Of a stretch of 64,000 nt of DNA, positions 23,109 to 31,982 are shown piece after piece. Within the stretch, counting starts at the first letter, position 1, and every line of letters begins with the position of its first letter. The notes beneath the pieces were generated by a model. It was not told the DNA's origin. It saw nothing but the letters and a program-made list of their open reading frames with translations, and searched no databases. The stretch is taken from NCBI RefSeq assembly GCF_002797555.1, contig NZ_PGFA01000001.1, forward strand, positions 1,240,001-1,304,000, read 5' to 3'. Source of the stretch: Hymenobacter chitinivorans DSM 11115 (GTDB lineage Bacteria; Bacteroidota; Bacteroidia; Cytophagales; Hymenobacteraceae). A program made the position numbers and the translations under genes.

Positions 23109-24764
23109 TTACCTTTTATACACCTGTTCACCGCCAATCCAGGTTTGTTGCACCTGGGCGCCGCGCAGCTCGGTGGCGGGGGCTTGCAGCAGGTCCTTGT
23201 TGAGAATGACGAAGTCGGCGGCCATGCCGGGCGTGATGCTGCCTTTCTGCTTATCCTCGAAGGCGGCGTGGGCGGCCCAGGTGGTCATGCCGCGCAGGGC
23301 GTCGGGGCGGCTTAGGGCGTTTTCCATCTGAAAGCCGCCGCTGGGGTAGTTCTTGGCATCCTGCCGGGCCACGGCCGAGTGGAAGCCGAAGAGCGGATTG
23401 ATGTCTTCCACGGGGAAATCGGAGCCCAGGGCCACCTGGCCGTACTGCTTGCGCAGCTCCTGGTAGGCGTAGGCGGTTTTCAGGCGCTCCTTACCCAGCC
23501 GCCCGCCGGCCCAGTACATATCCGACGTAGCGTGCGTGGGCTGCACCGAGGGCACGATGCCAAACTGCCCGAACTTGGGCATGTCGGCCGGGGTGATGAC
23601 CTGGGCGTGCTCGATGCGCCAGCGCCGGTCTTTCTGGCCCTTCAAAGCCTCGCCGTAGATGTTGAGAATGATGCGGTTGGCCGAGTCGCCGATGGCGTGG
23701 GTGTTCATCTGGAACTTGCTGGCGGCAATGTCCTTGGCCAACTGCCGGTATTCTTTCTCAGTTGACAGCAGAAAGCCCGTTTCCTTGGGCCGGTCGGCGT
23801 AGGGCTCCACCAGGCAGGCCCCGCGGGAGCCCAGGGCCCCGTCGGCGTACACTTTAAAGGACGTTACCGTGAGGCGGTCCTGGAACACGGGGCCGTTCTT
23901 GAAGTAGAACTCCTTGTTGGCGGCCGTCGGGTTGAGCATGGCGTAGAGGCGCAGCTTAAGCTTGTTCTGCTGCTGCAGGGCTGCCATCCGGTCGATATTG
24001 GCTTTGTCGAGGCCGGCGTCGGCAAGGCTGGTGAGGCCCACGGCCACGCACAGCTGCTGGGCCTGCAGCAGGGCGGCGTCGGCCTCGGCGGGCGTCGGCT
24101 CCGGAATCTTGGCGCTAACCAGTCGAGTAGCATTATCTACCAGCAAGCCCGTAAGCTTGCCCTGGGCATCCCGCGTAATCGTGCCCCCGCTGATGGGCGT
24201 AGCGGCCGTGACGCCGGCCAAGTCCAGGGCTTTCTGGTTGACCAGGGCCGCGTGTCCGTCGACCCGGGTCAGGAACACCGGTACGTCGGGAAACAGCCGG
24301 TCCAGCTCGTCTTTAGTCGGGAACTGCTTGGTGGGCCAGTCGTTCTGGTCCCAGCCGCGGCCGGTGAGCCAGGCGGCCTGCGGGTACTGCTGCCGGTGCT
24401 GCCGGAGCTTTTGCAGCACGTCGTCCCAGGAAGTGGTGCCCACCAGGTTGGCGTCGCGCAGGCCCAGGGCGTAGCGGTAGAAGTGGCAGTGGGCGTCGTA
24501 GAAGCCCGGGTACACGAACTGACCCTGCGCATCGACTTCCTGCGTGGCCTGAAACTTCTGGCGCAGCTCGTCGGCCGAGCCCACGGCCACAAACTTGCCG
24601 TCCTGCACGGCAAAGGCCTGAGCTTTGGTAAAAGCGGAGTCCACGGTATAAACCGTAGCGTTGTAAACCAGCAAATCGGCGGGCTGGCGGGAGGAGGTGG
24701 AGCAGGAGGTGGCCACCGCGCCCAGCAGGGGCAGCAGCAGCGCGAGGCGGCGAATGGAAGTCAT
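23109..24764 (-). CDS. Amidohydrolase family lipoprotein (YtcJ-like)
   Basis: Metal-dependent hydrolase of 551 residues from the amidohydrolase 3/YtcJ group. The lipoprotein signal ends LLGAVATSC at residue ~21. FVYPGFYDAHCHFYRYALGL carries the HxH-type metal motif; TRVDGHAALVNQKALDLAGV and IEHAQVITPADM follow. ALGSDFPVEDINPLFGFHSA holds the catalytic Asp near the end. Lipid anchoring places it in the periplasm or outer membrane. The substrate is unknown. A near-consensus -7 box, TACCTTCG (24776 to 24769), lies four bases before the ATG. Confidence 0.9.
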   Translation of the reverse strand: MTSIRRLALLLPLLGAVATSCSTSSRQPADLLVYNATVYTVDSAFTKAQAFAVQDGKFVAVGSADELRQKFQATQEVDAQGQFVYPGFYDAHCHFYRYALGLRDANLVGTTSWDDVLQKLRQHRQQYPQAAWLTGRGWDQNDWPTKQFPTKDELDRLFPDVPVFLTRVDGHAALVNQKALDLAGVTAATPISGGTITRDAQGKLTGLLVDNATRLVSAKIPEPTPAEADAALLQAQQLCVAVGLTSLADAGLDKANIDRMAALQQQNKLKLRLYAMLNPTAANKEFYFKNGPVFQDRLTVTSFKVYADGALGSRGACLVEPYADRPKETGFLLSTEKEYRQLAKDIAASKFQMNTHAIGDSANRIILNIYGEALKGQKDRRWRIEHAQVITPADMPKFGQFGIVPSVQPTHATSDMYWAGGRLGKERLKTAYAYQELRKQYGQVALGSDFPVEDINPLFGFHSAVARQDAKNYPSGGFQMENALSRPDALRGMTTWAAHAAFEDKQKGSITPGMAADFVILNKDLLQAPATELRGAQVQQTWIGGEQVYKR

Positions 24765-24804
24765 GCGGCGAAGGTACGCACCGGCCGCCGTTCCCGCCTA
24801 GTCG

Positions 24805-25236
24805 TTAGCGGGCCACGGTTTCGTGCTTCTGGCAGTGCTGCAACCACTCCAGGGCCGGCTCTGCGTCCGTAAACCGCTCGTTGCGGTAGGGGCGGTTGTC
24901 GTAGTACGCCGAGTCGGGCACGCGGCCATCCGACAGGTCGCCGGCCAGGTGGTGGGGCAGCATCAGGAAGGCCAGGTAGGTGGTGCGCTTCAGGCGGGGC
25001 TGCACCAGGGGCAGAAAGTCGTTGAGGGTCCAGAGAATGTCGGCCGAGTCGATGCCGGCGCGGCGGCGCACGTCGAGCAGCCAGAAGCGGCAGTCGTGCT
25101 CAACGGCCGCTTCGAGCAGGGCGTGGTAGCCGCGGTGCAGTTCGAAGGGCATCACCCCGCGCAGCCATTTCGCCACCAGCACGTGCCGGTCGGCATCGTA
25201 GGTAATTTCCAGATACGCGGTAGAGAATAGGGCCAT
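24805..25236 (-). CDS. Hypothetical protein, possibly STAS/SpoIIAA-like
   Basis: Protein of 143 residues with alternating strands and helices: YLEITYDADRHVLVAKWLRG, then HRGYHALLEAAVEHDCRFWL, then LLDVRRRAGIDSADILWTLN. This order resembles small Bacteroidota proteins of a SpoIIAA/STAS-like fold, a weak resemblance only. No signal peptide and no catalytic motif. It lies 40 bases upstream of the amidohydrolase on the same strand, though that gene seems to have its own -7 box. Confidence 0.65.
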   Translation of the reverse strand: MALFSTAYLEITYDADRHVLVAKWLRGVMPFELHRGYHALLEAAVEHDCRFWLLDVRRRAGIDSADILWTLNDFLPLVQPRLKRTTYLAFLMLPHHLAGDLSDGRVPDSAYYDNRPYRNERFTDAEPALEWLQHCQKHETVAR

Positions 25237-25300
25237 AATCGGAACGAGTCTGTGCGGGAAAGAAGGGAGAAGAAGCGGATTTGAAGCCGCAGATTACGAA

Positions 25301-25336
25301 AAATCCCCGGTACCGTGCCTACGGTACCGGGGATTT
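25301..25336 (-). terminator. Terminator of AMP nucleosidase gene
   Basis: Perfect 16-bp stem AAATCCCCGGTACCGT / ACGGTACCGGGGATTT with a 4-base loop and AT-rich flank, 40 bases past the stop. Confidence 0.75.
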
Positions 25337-25375
25337 GTGCGGACTTAACCCAAGATAGAAAATAGAGTATTTCTA

Positions 25376-26149
25376 CTACTCAAAGCGCATGTGCTTCACC
25401 GATTCGCCCGAATTCTGCAGCTCAATCAGCGAATCAATGCCGATTTGCAGGTGAGAAGTCACGTAGTCGGAGGTTACCTTTTTGTCACTTTCCGAAGTTT
25501 TCACGCCCTCGGGCGTCATCGGGTTGTCGGATACCAGCAGCAGGGCGCCGTGGGGAATTTCATTGACGAAGCCCACGGTGAAAATCGTGGCCGTTTCCAT
25601 GTCCACGGCCATGGCCCGGATCTGGCGCAGGTAGTCCTTAAAGTTCTCGTCGTGCTCCCACACGCGGCGGTTGGTGGTGTACACCGTGCCGGTCCAGTAG
25701 TCTTTCTCGTGCTTTTTAATCATCGACGACACGGCCCGCTGCAAACGGAAGGAGGGGAGAGCCGGAATTTCGGCCGGCAGGTAGTCATCGGAAGTACCCT
25801 CGCCCCGGATGGCGGCGATGGGCAGGATCAAATCCCCGAGCTTGGTCTTGTTTTTCAACCCGCCGCACTTGCCCAAAAACAGCGCCGCTTTGGGCTTAAT
25901 GGCCCCCAGCAAGTCCATCACGGTAGCGGCCATGGGGGAGCCCATGCCGAAGTTGATGATGGTGATGTTGTTGGCCGTGGCCGTCTGCATGGGTTTGTCG
26001 ATACCCCGGATTTCAACGCCGAACTGCTCGGCGAACATCGTGACGTAGTTGATAAAGTTGGTCAGCAGAATATACTGGCCAAACTCGTTCAGGGGCACGC
26101 CGGTGTAGCGGGGCAGCCAGTTCTCGACAATGTCGGCTTTGGTTTTCAT
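25376..26149 (-). CDS. amn: AMP nucleosidase, short form
   Basis: Cytoplasmic enzyme of 257 residues that splits AMP to adenine and ribose 5-phosphate. NNITIINFGMGSPMAATVMD and LFLGKCGGLKNKTKLGDLIL are phosphorylase-fold phosphate- and base-site blocks; AVDMETATIFTVGF carries the nucleoside-binding ME pair and LLLVSDNPMTPEGVKTSESD the catalytic Asp. The N-terminal extension of proteobacterial Amn is absent, as is normal in Bacteroidota. It has its own terminator. Confidence 0.92.
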   Translation of the reverse strand: MKTKADIVENWLPRYTGVPLNEFGQYILLTNFINYVTMFAEQFGVEIRGIDKPMQTATANNITIINFGMGSPMAATVMDLLGAIKPKAALFLGKCGGLKNKTKLGDLILPIAAIRGEGTSDDYLPAEIPALPSFRLQRAVSSMIKKHEKDYWTGTVYTTNRRVWEHDENFKDYLRQIRAMAVDMETATIFTVGFVNEIPHGALLLVSDNPMTPEGVKTSESDKKVTSDYVTSHLQIGIDSLIELQNSGESVKHMRFE

Positions 26150-26170
26150 ATGGGAGGAATATGGTGAAAT

Positions 26171-26254
26171 GGTGAGGTGGTGAAATGGTGAGTTGATGTT
26201 TTAGTGGCGCAAATTCAACTGCAACTCACTATTTCACCATTTCACCACCTCACC
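26171..26254. repeat. GGTGAAAT-type inverted and direct repeat
   Basis: GGTGAGGTGGTGAAATGGTG at 26171 and its reverse complement ending at 26254 form 21-bp arms; each arm holds tandem GGTGAAAT units. GGTGAGTTGATGTT also occurs after the NCS1 gene at 4258. Confidence 0.75.
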
Positions 26255-26330
26255 GCTCGGGTACAAAAAAACCGTCGAACAACTGTACGACGGTACCCGG
26301 ATGAAAAGCTGTAGCAGAGGCTCCGGGCCG

Positions 26331-26338
26331 TACCTTTG
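26331..26338 (+). promoter_or_regulatory. -7 element close to the HsdR_N start codon
   Basis: TACCTTTG matches the consensus exactly and ends six bases before ATG 26345 (three before an in-frame GTG), implying a leaderless or very short leader. Confidence 0.5.
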
Positions 26339-26344
26339 TAGGTG

Positions 26345-26830
26345 ATGCAAGAACTGAATCTGCCGCCTTTCGAGTACAAAGTTACCCAATCCGGCGAAAA
26401 TTTGCTAATCTGGGATATTCTGCGCCGCAAACAGGTGGTGCTGACGCCCGAGGAATGGGTGCGCCAGCACGTGGTGCATTATCTGATTGACCACCTGGGC
26501 TATCCCAAAAGTCTGCTCAGCCTCGAGCGGGGTCACGCTTACAACAAGCGCCAGAAGCGCACCGACCTCTGCGCCTTCGACGCCACGGGCAAGCCCCTGC
26601 TGCTGGTGGAGTGCAAGCGGCCATCGGTGCCCCTGACCAGCGCCGTAGCCATGCAGATCGGGACCTACAACCAAACCATCGGGGCCCCGCTGCTACTGGT
26701 CACCAACGGCGTGCAGCACTACTGCTGGCGGGTGCACTCGGTGAACCGCACCAACCAGGCCTTGTCGTTTATCCCGACCTACGCCGAGGCCCTGGAGCTG
26801 CTGGCCCTGGCCGGGCCCGGTGCCGAATGA
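26345..26830 (+). CDS. Stand-alone HsdR N-terminal (PD-(D/E)XK) domain protein
   Basis: Protein of 161 residues equal to the N-terminal nuclease-like domain of type I restriction HsdR subunits. EEWVRQHVVHYLIDHLGYPK is the usual opening, then RQKRTDLCAF and LLLVECKRP supply the D...ExK triad, with QIGTYNQTIGAPLLLVTNG after it. There is no helicase domain and no HsdM or HsdS nearby, so it is not part of a restriction system here. Such single-domain proteins are widespread in Bacteroidota and of unknown role; RNA or DNA cleavage is possible. Confidence 0.85.
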   Translation: MQELNLPPFEYKVTQSGENLLIWDILRRKQVVLTPEEWVRQHVVHYLIDHLGYPKSLLSLERGHAYNKRQKRTDLCAFDATGKPLLLVECKRPSVPLTSAVAMQIGTYNQTIGAPLLLVTNGVQHYCWRVHSVNRTNQALSFIPTYAEALELLALAGPGAE

Positions 26831-26837
26831 GGCTGGC

Positions 26838-28745
26838 TTACTGAGTACGGTAGAGGGAGTTGTCGAGCAAGCCGTTGGTAAAGAGCTGCAGGCAGGCTTT
26901 GAGCTCGTCGCCGTACTGCTTGAGCTTCTGCGGGTCCGGGTTCCTGATGGGCTCGGCGGGCATGCTGTGGGTAAGGTAGGGATAGAGCCGCAGCTGGTTG
27001 GTGGCCGTCAGCTCGGTCACAAAGTCGCGGTGCACGAGGAAATGGGAATTGTCGCGCAGGAAAATGGCCCGGCCGGTAGTAGTCGAGTCGAACACCGAGT
27101 AGCCGAAAGGCAGCAGCTGCTTGTCGGCCGGAATGCCCAGGTAGTCGATGACGGTGGGCGTTACGTCGGCCTGCTGGGTGATGCGGTGCACGTCGGCAGC
27201 CGGCAGCGGGCCGCCGGGGTGGTAGAGCAGCAGCGGCGTTTTGAACGAGCCCAGCACGTTTTGGTACTCCGGGCGCAGGGTTTGGGAAGTGTGGTCGGCC
27301 AGGATGATGAACAGCGTGCGGTTGAACCAGGGCTGCTTACTGGCGGCCTTAAAAAATTGGCGCAGGGCAAAGTCAGTGTAGCCAATGGAGGCGTGAATCG
27401 GCAGCTCGCCGGGCGCGAACTTGCCCTTGTACTTGGCTGGCACCGGAAACGGCTCGTGCGAAGTCAGGGTAAAGACGGTAGACAAAAACGGCTCCTTCTG
27501 CTGGCCTAGCTGTTGGGCAAAATACTGCAGATAGGGCTCGTCGAAAATGCCCCAGTGGCCGTCGTAATCGGGGCTTTTGGCGCCGCCGGGGTATTCATTT
27601 AGGCCGTAGTAGCGCTGCATGCCGGCAATGCCGCTGAAGGTATTAAAGCCCATGGTGCCATTCTCGGCCCCGTGAAAGACGGAAGTCGAGTAGCCGTGGC
27701 GGCCCAGCAGCTCGCCCAGGCCGTGCAGCTCGTCGGTCTGAAAGTTGGAGGTGATGAACGGGCTTTCCATCAAACCCGGCAGGCCCGCCAGCACCGCCGG
27801 CAACGACTCAATGGAGCGGCGGCCGTTGGCGTAATGGTCCCGAAACAGCAGGCCTTGGGTAGCCAGGGAGTCAAAGAACGGCGTGTAGCCTTTTCCGCCG
27901 TTTTCAATGCCGTTGTACTCGGAGGCAAAGCTTTCGATAAGCAGAATTACCACGTTGTCGCGCGGGGCTCCGGGCCGCGGCTTGGGCTTATGCACGGCCA
28001 GGGCCTGCTGCAGCGCGGCCGGCGTGGCGAAGTAGTTGCGCCGCTCCACGGGCTCGTAGCCAAAGCTTTTCTGGAACGTGAACGTGCTGTTCAGCGCCAC
28101 GTGGCCCAGAATGGGCGGCGAGGTTTGCATAAAGGCGTGGCCGGTGCGCAGGGGCTTGAGCTGCAGTCCGCCCCGGATGCCGAGCACGGTAAAGGCGGCC
28201 AACAGCACCACTTCCAGGACCACGCGGCCAAAGCGGCGGATGGTGCGCGGCTCCCGGGCGTAAAATTCGGCGTCCCGGGCCGTGGGCAGGGGGTAGAAGT
28301 ACCACAAAAGCCCAAACAGCGCGCCGAAGGGCAGCAGCAGAAACCAGTAGTGGCCCACCAGCTGCCCGGCCTGCCGCTCGATGTCGCCGGTAATGGTAAA
28401 GAGCTCATCGGAGGTGCGGCGCCCGATGAATTTGAAGTAGACGCTGTCGATGATGTTCACGGCCAGGGCCGGAGCATTCAGCACCAGGTACACCCCGCGC
28501 AGAAACCGTTGCCAGCCCCGGCCGAAAGCTGGGACCAGGGAGAGCAGCAGAAACGGCACGTTCTGGAGCAGAATAGCCGAAATATCGAACCGGAAGCCGT
28601 GCCAGAACGCCCAGAGTACCTGCTCGGTGCCAGCCTCCTGAAAAGCTGCCCGGTTGGCCCAGTAAAAGCCCAGGCGCAGCAATACGTAGGCACCCATGAG
28701 CAGCAGCAGGCGGCGCAGCATCAAACGCAACAGCGGGGAAATCAT
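26838..28745 (-). CDS. LTA synthase family sulfatase-like membrane protein
   Basis: Membrane enzyme of 635 residues. About five N-terminal membrane segments (LLRLMLRRLLLLMGAYVLLR first) precede an extracytoplasmic alkaline-phosphatase/sulfatase domain starting at DNVVILLIESFASEYNGIEN. NGRRSIESLPAVLAGLPGL places the nucleophile region; TLTSHEPFPVP and LADHTSQTL hold later metal ligands. Gram-negative members transfer phosphoglycerol or phosphoethanolamine to envelope glycans; the true acceptor is unknown. ATG at 28745 is chosen at the first membrane segment. The SMI1/KNR4 gene lies 17 bases upstream. Confidence 0.88.
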   Translation of the reverse strand: MISPLLRLMLRRLLLLMGAYVLLRLGFYWANRAAFQEAGTEQVLWAFWHGFRFDISAILLQNVPFLLLSLVPAFGRGWQRFLRGVYLVLNAPALAVNIIDSVYFKFIGRRTSDELFTITGDIERQAGQLVGHYWFLLLPFGALFGLLWYFYPLPTARDAEFYAREPRTIRRFGRVVLEVVLLAAFTVLGIRGGLQLKPLRTGHAFMQTSPPILGHVALNSTFTFQKSFGYEPVERRNYFATPAALQQALAVHKPKPRPGAPRDNVVILLIESFASEYNGIENGGKGYTPFFDSLATQGLLFRDHYANGRRSIESLPAVLAGLPGLMESPFITSNFQTDELHGLGELLGRHGYSTSVFHGAENGTMGFNTFSGIAGMQRYYGLNEYPGGAKSPDYDGHWGIFDEPYLQYFAQQLGQQKEPFLSTVFTLTSHEPFPVPAKYKGKFAPGELPIHASIGYTDFALRQFFKAASKQPWFNRTLFIILADHTSQTLRPEYQNVLGSFKTPLLLYHPGGPLPAADVHRITQQADVTPTVIDYLGIPADKQLLPFGYSVFDSTTTGRAIFLRDNSHFLVHRDFVTELTATNQLRLYPYLTHSMPAEPIRNPDPQKLKQYGDELKACLQLFTNGLLDNSLYRTQ

Positions 28746-28762
28746 GCGGGCAGTCAACGGCG

Positions 28763-29362
28763 TTAGTCCTGGCTGGGCTTGAGGTGAATATTCTGGCCGT
28801 CGGGCAAGTCCTTGATCTGCTGGTAGAAACCGGCCAGAAAGCGCAGCCGCTCGGCCGCCGGCTCGGGCTTGAGCGTCGGCTTCACCTCCGACTTGATGCA
28901 CAAGGGGGGCACCACGCTCAGCAACTGGCCCGGCTCGAGCTTGCCGCCCCGCTGCTGAAACGCGCGCAGCGGCTCCATGCCCAGGGCGTCCAAGGGAAAC
29001 TTCTCGACCCCAAATAGGAAATGTTTGAAGTCAACTTCCAGATCAGCCAGCTCCCCGGTTTCGGTGTCCAGAAACAGCACCGCGTCGCCGCGCAGCAGGA
29101 ACTGGTTGCCCACGCAGTCCTGGCCAAAGGGAATGTCGGTTTCCAGTACGTGGGCGTAGGTGCGCCAGAAAGCCGTTTCGCTCTGCCAGGCCGTGTGCAG
29201 GGCGTGCCAGGTCGGCTCTTGTACGCAGCCGCGCAGGTGCAGCCCACCGAAGTAGGCTACCACGCCGTTTTGCTCGCGCAAAAACGCCTGCAAGTAGGAG
29301 GGAAGGCGGGCAAAGCTTACCAAATCGGTCAGCTCGGAGCCGGTATACAGAATTCCTTTCAT
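28763..29362 (-). CDS. SMI1/KNR4 family protein
   Basis: Protein of 199 residues. LPSYLQAFLREQNGVVAYFG near the start, CVGNQFLLRGDAVLFLDTET in the middle and the acidic ELADLEVDFKHFLF resemble SMI1/KNR4 (SUKH) domains, many of which are immunity proteins against secreted toxins. No toxin gene is adjacent; the partner is the LTA-synthase-like gene 17 bases downstream. The role here is therefore open. ATG at 29362 is chosen; an upstream extension overlaps a repeat element. Confidence 0.7.
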   Translation of the reverse strand: MKGILYTGSELTDLVSFARLPSYLQAFLREQNGVVAYFGGLHLRGCVQEPTWHALHTAWQSETAFWRTYAHVLETDIPFGQDCVGNQFLLRGDAVLFLDTETGELADLEVDFKHFLFGVEKFPLDALGMEPLRAFQQRGGKLEPGQLLSVVPPLCIKSEVKPTLKPEPAAERLRFLAGFYQQIKDLPDGQNIHLKPSQD

Positions 29363-29367
29363 GAAAA

Positions 29368-29460
29368 TAGCGCGAAGCTCCAGCTTCCTGAGTCGTCGGA
29401 ATCTCAACGGGGAGCCTCCGAAATTGGTGCAACGAAGCGCGAGGCTGGAGCGTCGCGCTA
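29368..29460. repeat. TAGCGCGA-type palindrome
   Basis: TAGCGCGAAGCTCCAGC (29368-29384) against GCTGGAGCGTCGCGCTA (29444-29460), one mismatch. It shares the outer TAGCGCGA with the element at 20372 and abuts the start of the SMI1/KNR4 gene. Confidence 0.75.
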
Positions 29461-29463
29461 CAG

Positions 29464-29504
29464 AAAAAAAGCCTTCCCGACGGTCAGGTCAGGAAGGCTT
29501 TTTT
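29464..29504 (-). terminator. Terminator of alanine dehydrogenase gene
   Basis: AAAAAAGCCTTCC / GGAAGGCTTTTTT stem with a 14-base loop, 15 bases past the ald stop. Confidence 0.8.
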
Positions 29505-29519
29505 CAGGTAAGAACAAGC

Positions 29520-30647
29520 TTAAGCCGTAGCGCCTTCCAGCACGGTATCCACGCTTACCAGCGGCAGATTCCAGGCTTCGGCTACGCCGGGGTACACTAC
29601 TTCGCCGTGTACCACGTTCAGGCCCAGGCGCAGCGAGGCGTCGCGGCGGCAGGCTTCCTGCCAGCCCAGGTTGGCCAGCTTCACGGCGTAGGGCAGCGTG
29701 GCGTTGGTCAAAGCCAGGGTCGAGGTGTAGGGCACCGCGCCGGGCATGTTGGCCACGCAGTAGTGCACGATGTCGTCGATGATGAAGGTCGGGTTTTCGT
29801 GGGTCGTGGGCACGCAGGTCTCGATGCAGCCACCCTGGTCCACGGCCACGTCCACGAGCACCGTACCGGGGCGCATGGTCTTGAGCATTTCGCGGGTGAT
29901 GAGGTGAGGGGCCTTGGCGCCGGGAATCAGTACGGCACCCACCACGAGGTCGGCGGTTTTGATGGCTTCGCGGATGTTGTACTCGTTCGAGTACTGCGTC
30001 ACCACGTTCTTGGGCATGAAGTCGTCGAGCTCGCGCAGACGGTTCAGGCTGATGTCCATGATGGTCACCTGGGCGCCGAGGCCGGCGGCTACTTTAGCGG
30101 CCTGGGTACCCACGATACCGCCGCCGAGCACCAGCACGTGGGCGGGCTTCACGCCGGGCACGCCGCCGAGCAGAATGCCGCGGCCTTTCAGGGGTTTCTC
30201 CAGGTACTTAGCGCCTTCCTGGGGCGCCATGCGGCCGGCTACTTCGCTCATCGGGATGAGCAGGGGCAGGGCGCGCGAGGGCAGCTCCACGGTTTCGTAG
30301 GCCAGGCACACGGCTTTGCGCTCAATCATGGCGTGGGTCAGCTCCTCGCCCGAGGCAAAGTGGAAGTAGGTGAACAGCAGCTGGCCTTCCTTGATCAGGT
30401 TGTATTCCTCCTTAATCGGCTCTTTTACCTTCACAATCATTTCGGCCTTTTCGTAGACGGCCGCAATGGTGGGCAGGATGGTAGCGCCGGCCTGTTCGTA
30501 CTCGGCATCCTGAAAACCGCTGCCTTCGCCGGCCGTAGCCTGCACGTACACGTCGTGGCCGTGCTTGCGGAATTCAGCCACGCCAGCGGGGGTGAGGCCA
30601 ACACGGTTTTCGTTGTTTTTGATTTCTTTCGGTACGCCGATGATCAT
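29520..30647 (-). CDS. ald: Alanine dehydrogenase
   Basis: NAD-dependent enzyme of 375 residues that interconverts L-alanine and pyruvate plus ammonia. [20 protein letters not shown] opens the catalytic domain, with [10 protein letters not shown] and FTYFHFAS carrying the catalytic Lys and His blocks. The NAD site is [33 protein letters not shown] follows. ATG at 30647 fits the family; an upstream extension lies across the promoter. A perfect -7 box is at 30706-30699. It is monocistronic. Confidence 0.94.
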   Translation of the reverse strand: MIIGVPKEIKNNENRVGLTPAGVAEFRKHGHDVYVQATAGEGSGFQDAEYEQAGATILPTIAAVYEKAEMIVKVKEPIKEEYNLIKEGQLLFTYFHFASGEELTHAMIERKAVCLAYETVELPSRALPLLIPMSEVAGRMAPQEGAKYLEKPLKGRGILLGGVPGVKPAHVLVLGGGIVGTQAAKVAAGLGAQVTIMDISLNRLRELDDFMPKNVVTQYSNEYNIREAIKTADLVVGAVLIPGAKAPHLITREMLKTMRPGTVLVDVAVDQGGCIETCVPTTHENPTFIIDDIVHYCVANMPGAVPYTSTLALTNATLPYAVKLANLGWQEACRRDASLRLGLNVVHGEVVYPGVAEAWNLPLVSVDTVLEGATA

Positions 30648-30698
30648 GGCAGGAGCTAAAGAGTGGGTGGAGGGAGAAATACTAGCTGAAAACGGCCG

Positions 30699-30706
30699 CA
30701 AAGATA
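30699..30706 (-). promoter_or_regulatory. -7 element of ald
   Basis: TATCTTTG on the minus strand, an exact TAnnTTTG match 51 bases upstream of the ald ATG. No TTG lies at 17-23 bases. Confidence 0.5.
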
Positions 30707-30869
30707 CAAAAGAAGCCGGCTTCGTGGGTGTAAAATGCGGCTATTGACAAGGAAGGTTCCGCCGGGTTGCAGCTATTCCGGTTTTGGACCGTTTTGCTCG
30801 ACTTTCCTCCCGAACGGAGCGCAGCGCAGTGAAGCCTCTTCCTCACCTGAGTAGCAAACTTTCTGCAAC

Positions 30870-30911
30870 ACGAAAAAGCCCTTCACCGATTGTGCGGTAA
30901 AGGGCTTTTCG
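30870..30911 (-). terminator. Terminator of the DUF1573 gene
   Basis: ACGAAAAAGCCCTTCACCG against CGGTAAAGGGCTTTTCGT (one bulge), 70 bases past the stop. Confidence 0.65.
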
Positions 30912-30982
30912 TGTTGGTACAACCCGTAGTGGGGTAACCGAGGAGGGCTCTTCGGCTGCGTCTCAGGACGACAGATTCGGTT

Positions 30983-31765
30983 CTACTTGAAGGGTACGGC
31001 CACGCCGCTTTCCTTGACCATGCTGGCCGCGTTCAGGTCGCGCACCACGTTGGCTTTCAGCGTCAGCCTGGTGTCGCCGTTAAGGTCGTTCGAGCCGATG
31101 GTTACCACGTCGCTCATATTGCCCACGGTGCGCTGGGCGTAAATCAGTTCCACCGTGGCGCTCTGCCCGGGCTTGATGGCCGCTGGGGTGGCTTTGTAGC
31201 CTACGCAGTTGCACGATGAGGTCAGGGTGCCCAGCTGCAGATCCTGCTTGCCGGTGTTGCGCACCGTAAATTTGGCCACGGGCTGCTGCCCGGCCTCAAT
31301 CTTGCCGAAGTCGTGGGAGGCGCGGTCCAGCACCAGGCGGGGCGACTGGGCCAGCTGGGCCGGGGTCAGCGTGGCCTTCACCTGGTCTTTGTTCAGCACG
31401 TTGCCCTTGATGCTGAGCACCGTGCTGGGCGTGGTGGCGTTGCTGGTTACGGTTACCGTTTTGTTAAAAATCCCGGGCCGGCCGGCGCTGCTGTACATGG
31501 CCTTGATGATGCCGCTCTTGCCGGGCAGTACCGGCGTCTTGGTCCAGTCGGGGGTGGTGCAGCCGCAGCTGGCCTGCACGTTGGCAATGACGATGGGTTG
31601 GTTGCCGGTGTTTTTAAACTTGAACTCGTAGGTGGCCATAGTGCCCTCGGCCACGTTACCGAAGTCGTGGGCGTCTTTCTCGAAGGTCATCACGCCCTGG
31701 GCGCGGGCCCCGAAGCTGGCAGCTCCCAGCACCAGAGCCAGGAAAAAGGAGGCGAGGTTTTTCAT
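30983..31765 (-). CDS. DUF1573 domain protein, secreted
   Basis: Protein of 260 residues with a signal peptide (ALVLGAASFGARAQ) and two DUF1573 immunoglobulin-like repeats, near 28-110 (HDFGNVAEGTMATYEFKFKN, then SCGCTTPDW) and 145-235 (HDFGKIEAGQQPVAKFTVRN, then SCNCVGY). The paired Cys in each repeat are typical and may bind metal or form disulfides. It is periplasmic or surface-exposed with unknown function, common in Bacteroidota. A perfect -7 box lies at 31835-31828. Confidence 0.9.
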   Translation of the reverse strand: MKNLASFFLALVLGAASFGARAQGVMTFEKDAHDFGNVAEGTMATYEFKFKNTGNQPIVIANVQASCGCTTPDWTKTPVLPGKSGIIKAMYSSAGRPGIFNKTVTVTSNATTPSTVLSIKGNVLNKDQVKATLTPAQLAQSPRLVLDRASHDFGKIEAGQQPVAKFTVRNTGKQDLQLGTLTSSCNCVGYKATPAAIKPGQSATVELIYAQRTVGNMSDVVTIGSNDLNGDTRLTLKANVVRDLNAASMVKESGVAVPFK

Positions 31766-31827
31766 AGGTAAGGCAGGTAAGGTATAGTCGAGGCCAAAAC
31801 GGGCGGCTACCGGAGCGGCCCGTCAGC

Positions 31828-31835
31828 CAAAGATA
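31828..31835 (-). promoter_or_regulatory. -7 element of the DUF1573 gene
   Basis: TATCTTTG on the minus strand, about 60 bases before the ATG at 31765. Confidence 0.5.
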
Positions 31836-31902
31836 GACAAAAACGCGCCTGATTCGTAGGGGTGCCAGCAAGCTGCCTCGTGAAAGCTCGCGCCCAAATC
31901 CG

Positions 31903-31910
31903 TACTTTTG
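31903..31910 (+). promoter_or_regulatory. -7 element of the E1 gene
   Basis: TACTTTTG matches TAnnTTTG exactly, 72 bases before ATG 31983. Confidence 0.45.
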
Positions 31911-31982
31911 TGCGCCTGCTCCGGCCGGCCTTCGTTCCCACCCCGATTTTTTGCCTCCAATTCCCGCCTACTTCCTTTTCCT

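Larger units (their letters stand above)
30648..30982. other. Intergenic region between ald and DUF1573 gene
   Basis: Contains the ald promoter -7 box at 30699-30706 and the terminator at 30870-30911. CCCGAACGGAGCGCAGCGCA near 30811 resembles remnants of GAGCGCAGCGA-type repeats (compare 48682). No gene is seen. Confidence 0.55.

Noticed and set aside
26345..26830. Type I restriction-modification system
   Set aside because: Only the HsdR N-terminal domain is present; no methylase, specificity or helicase gene is near.
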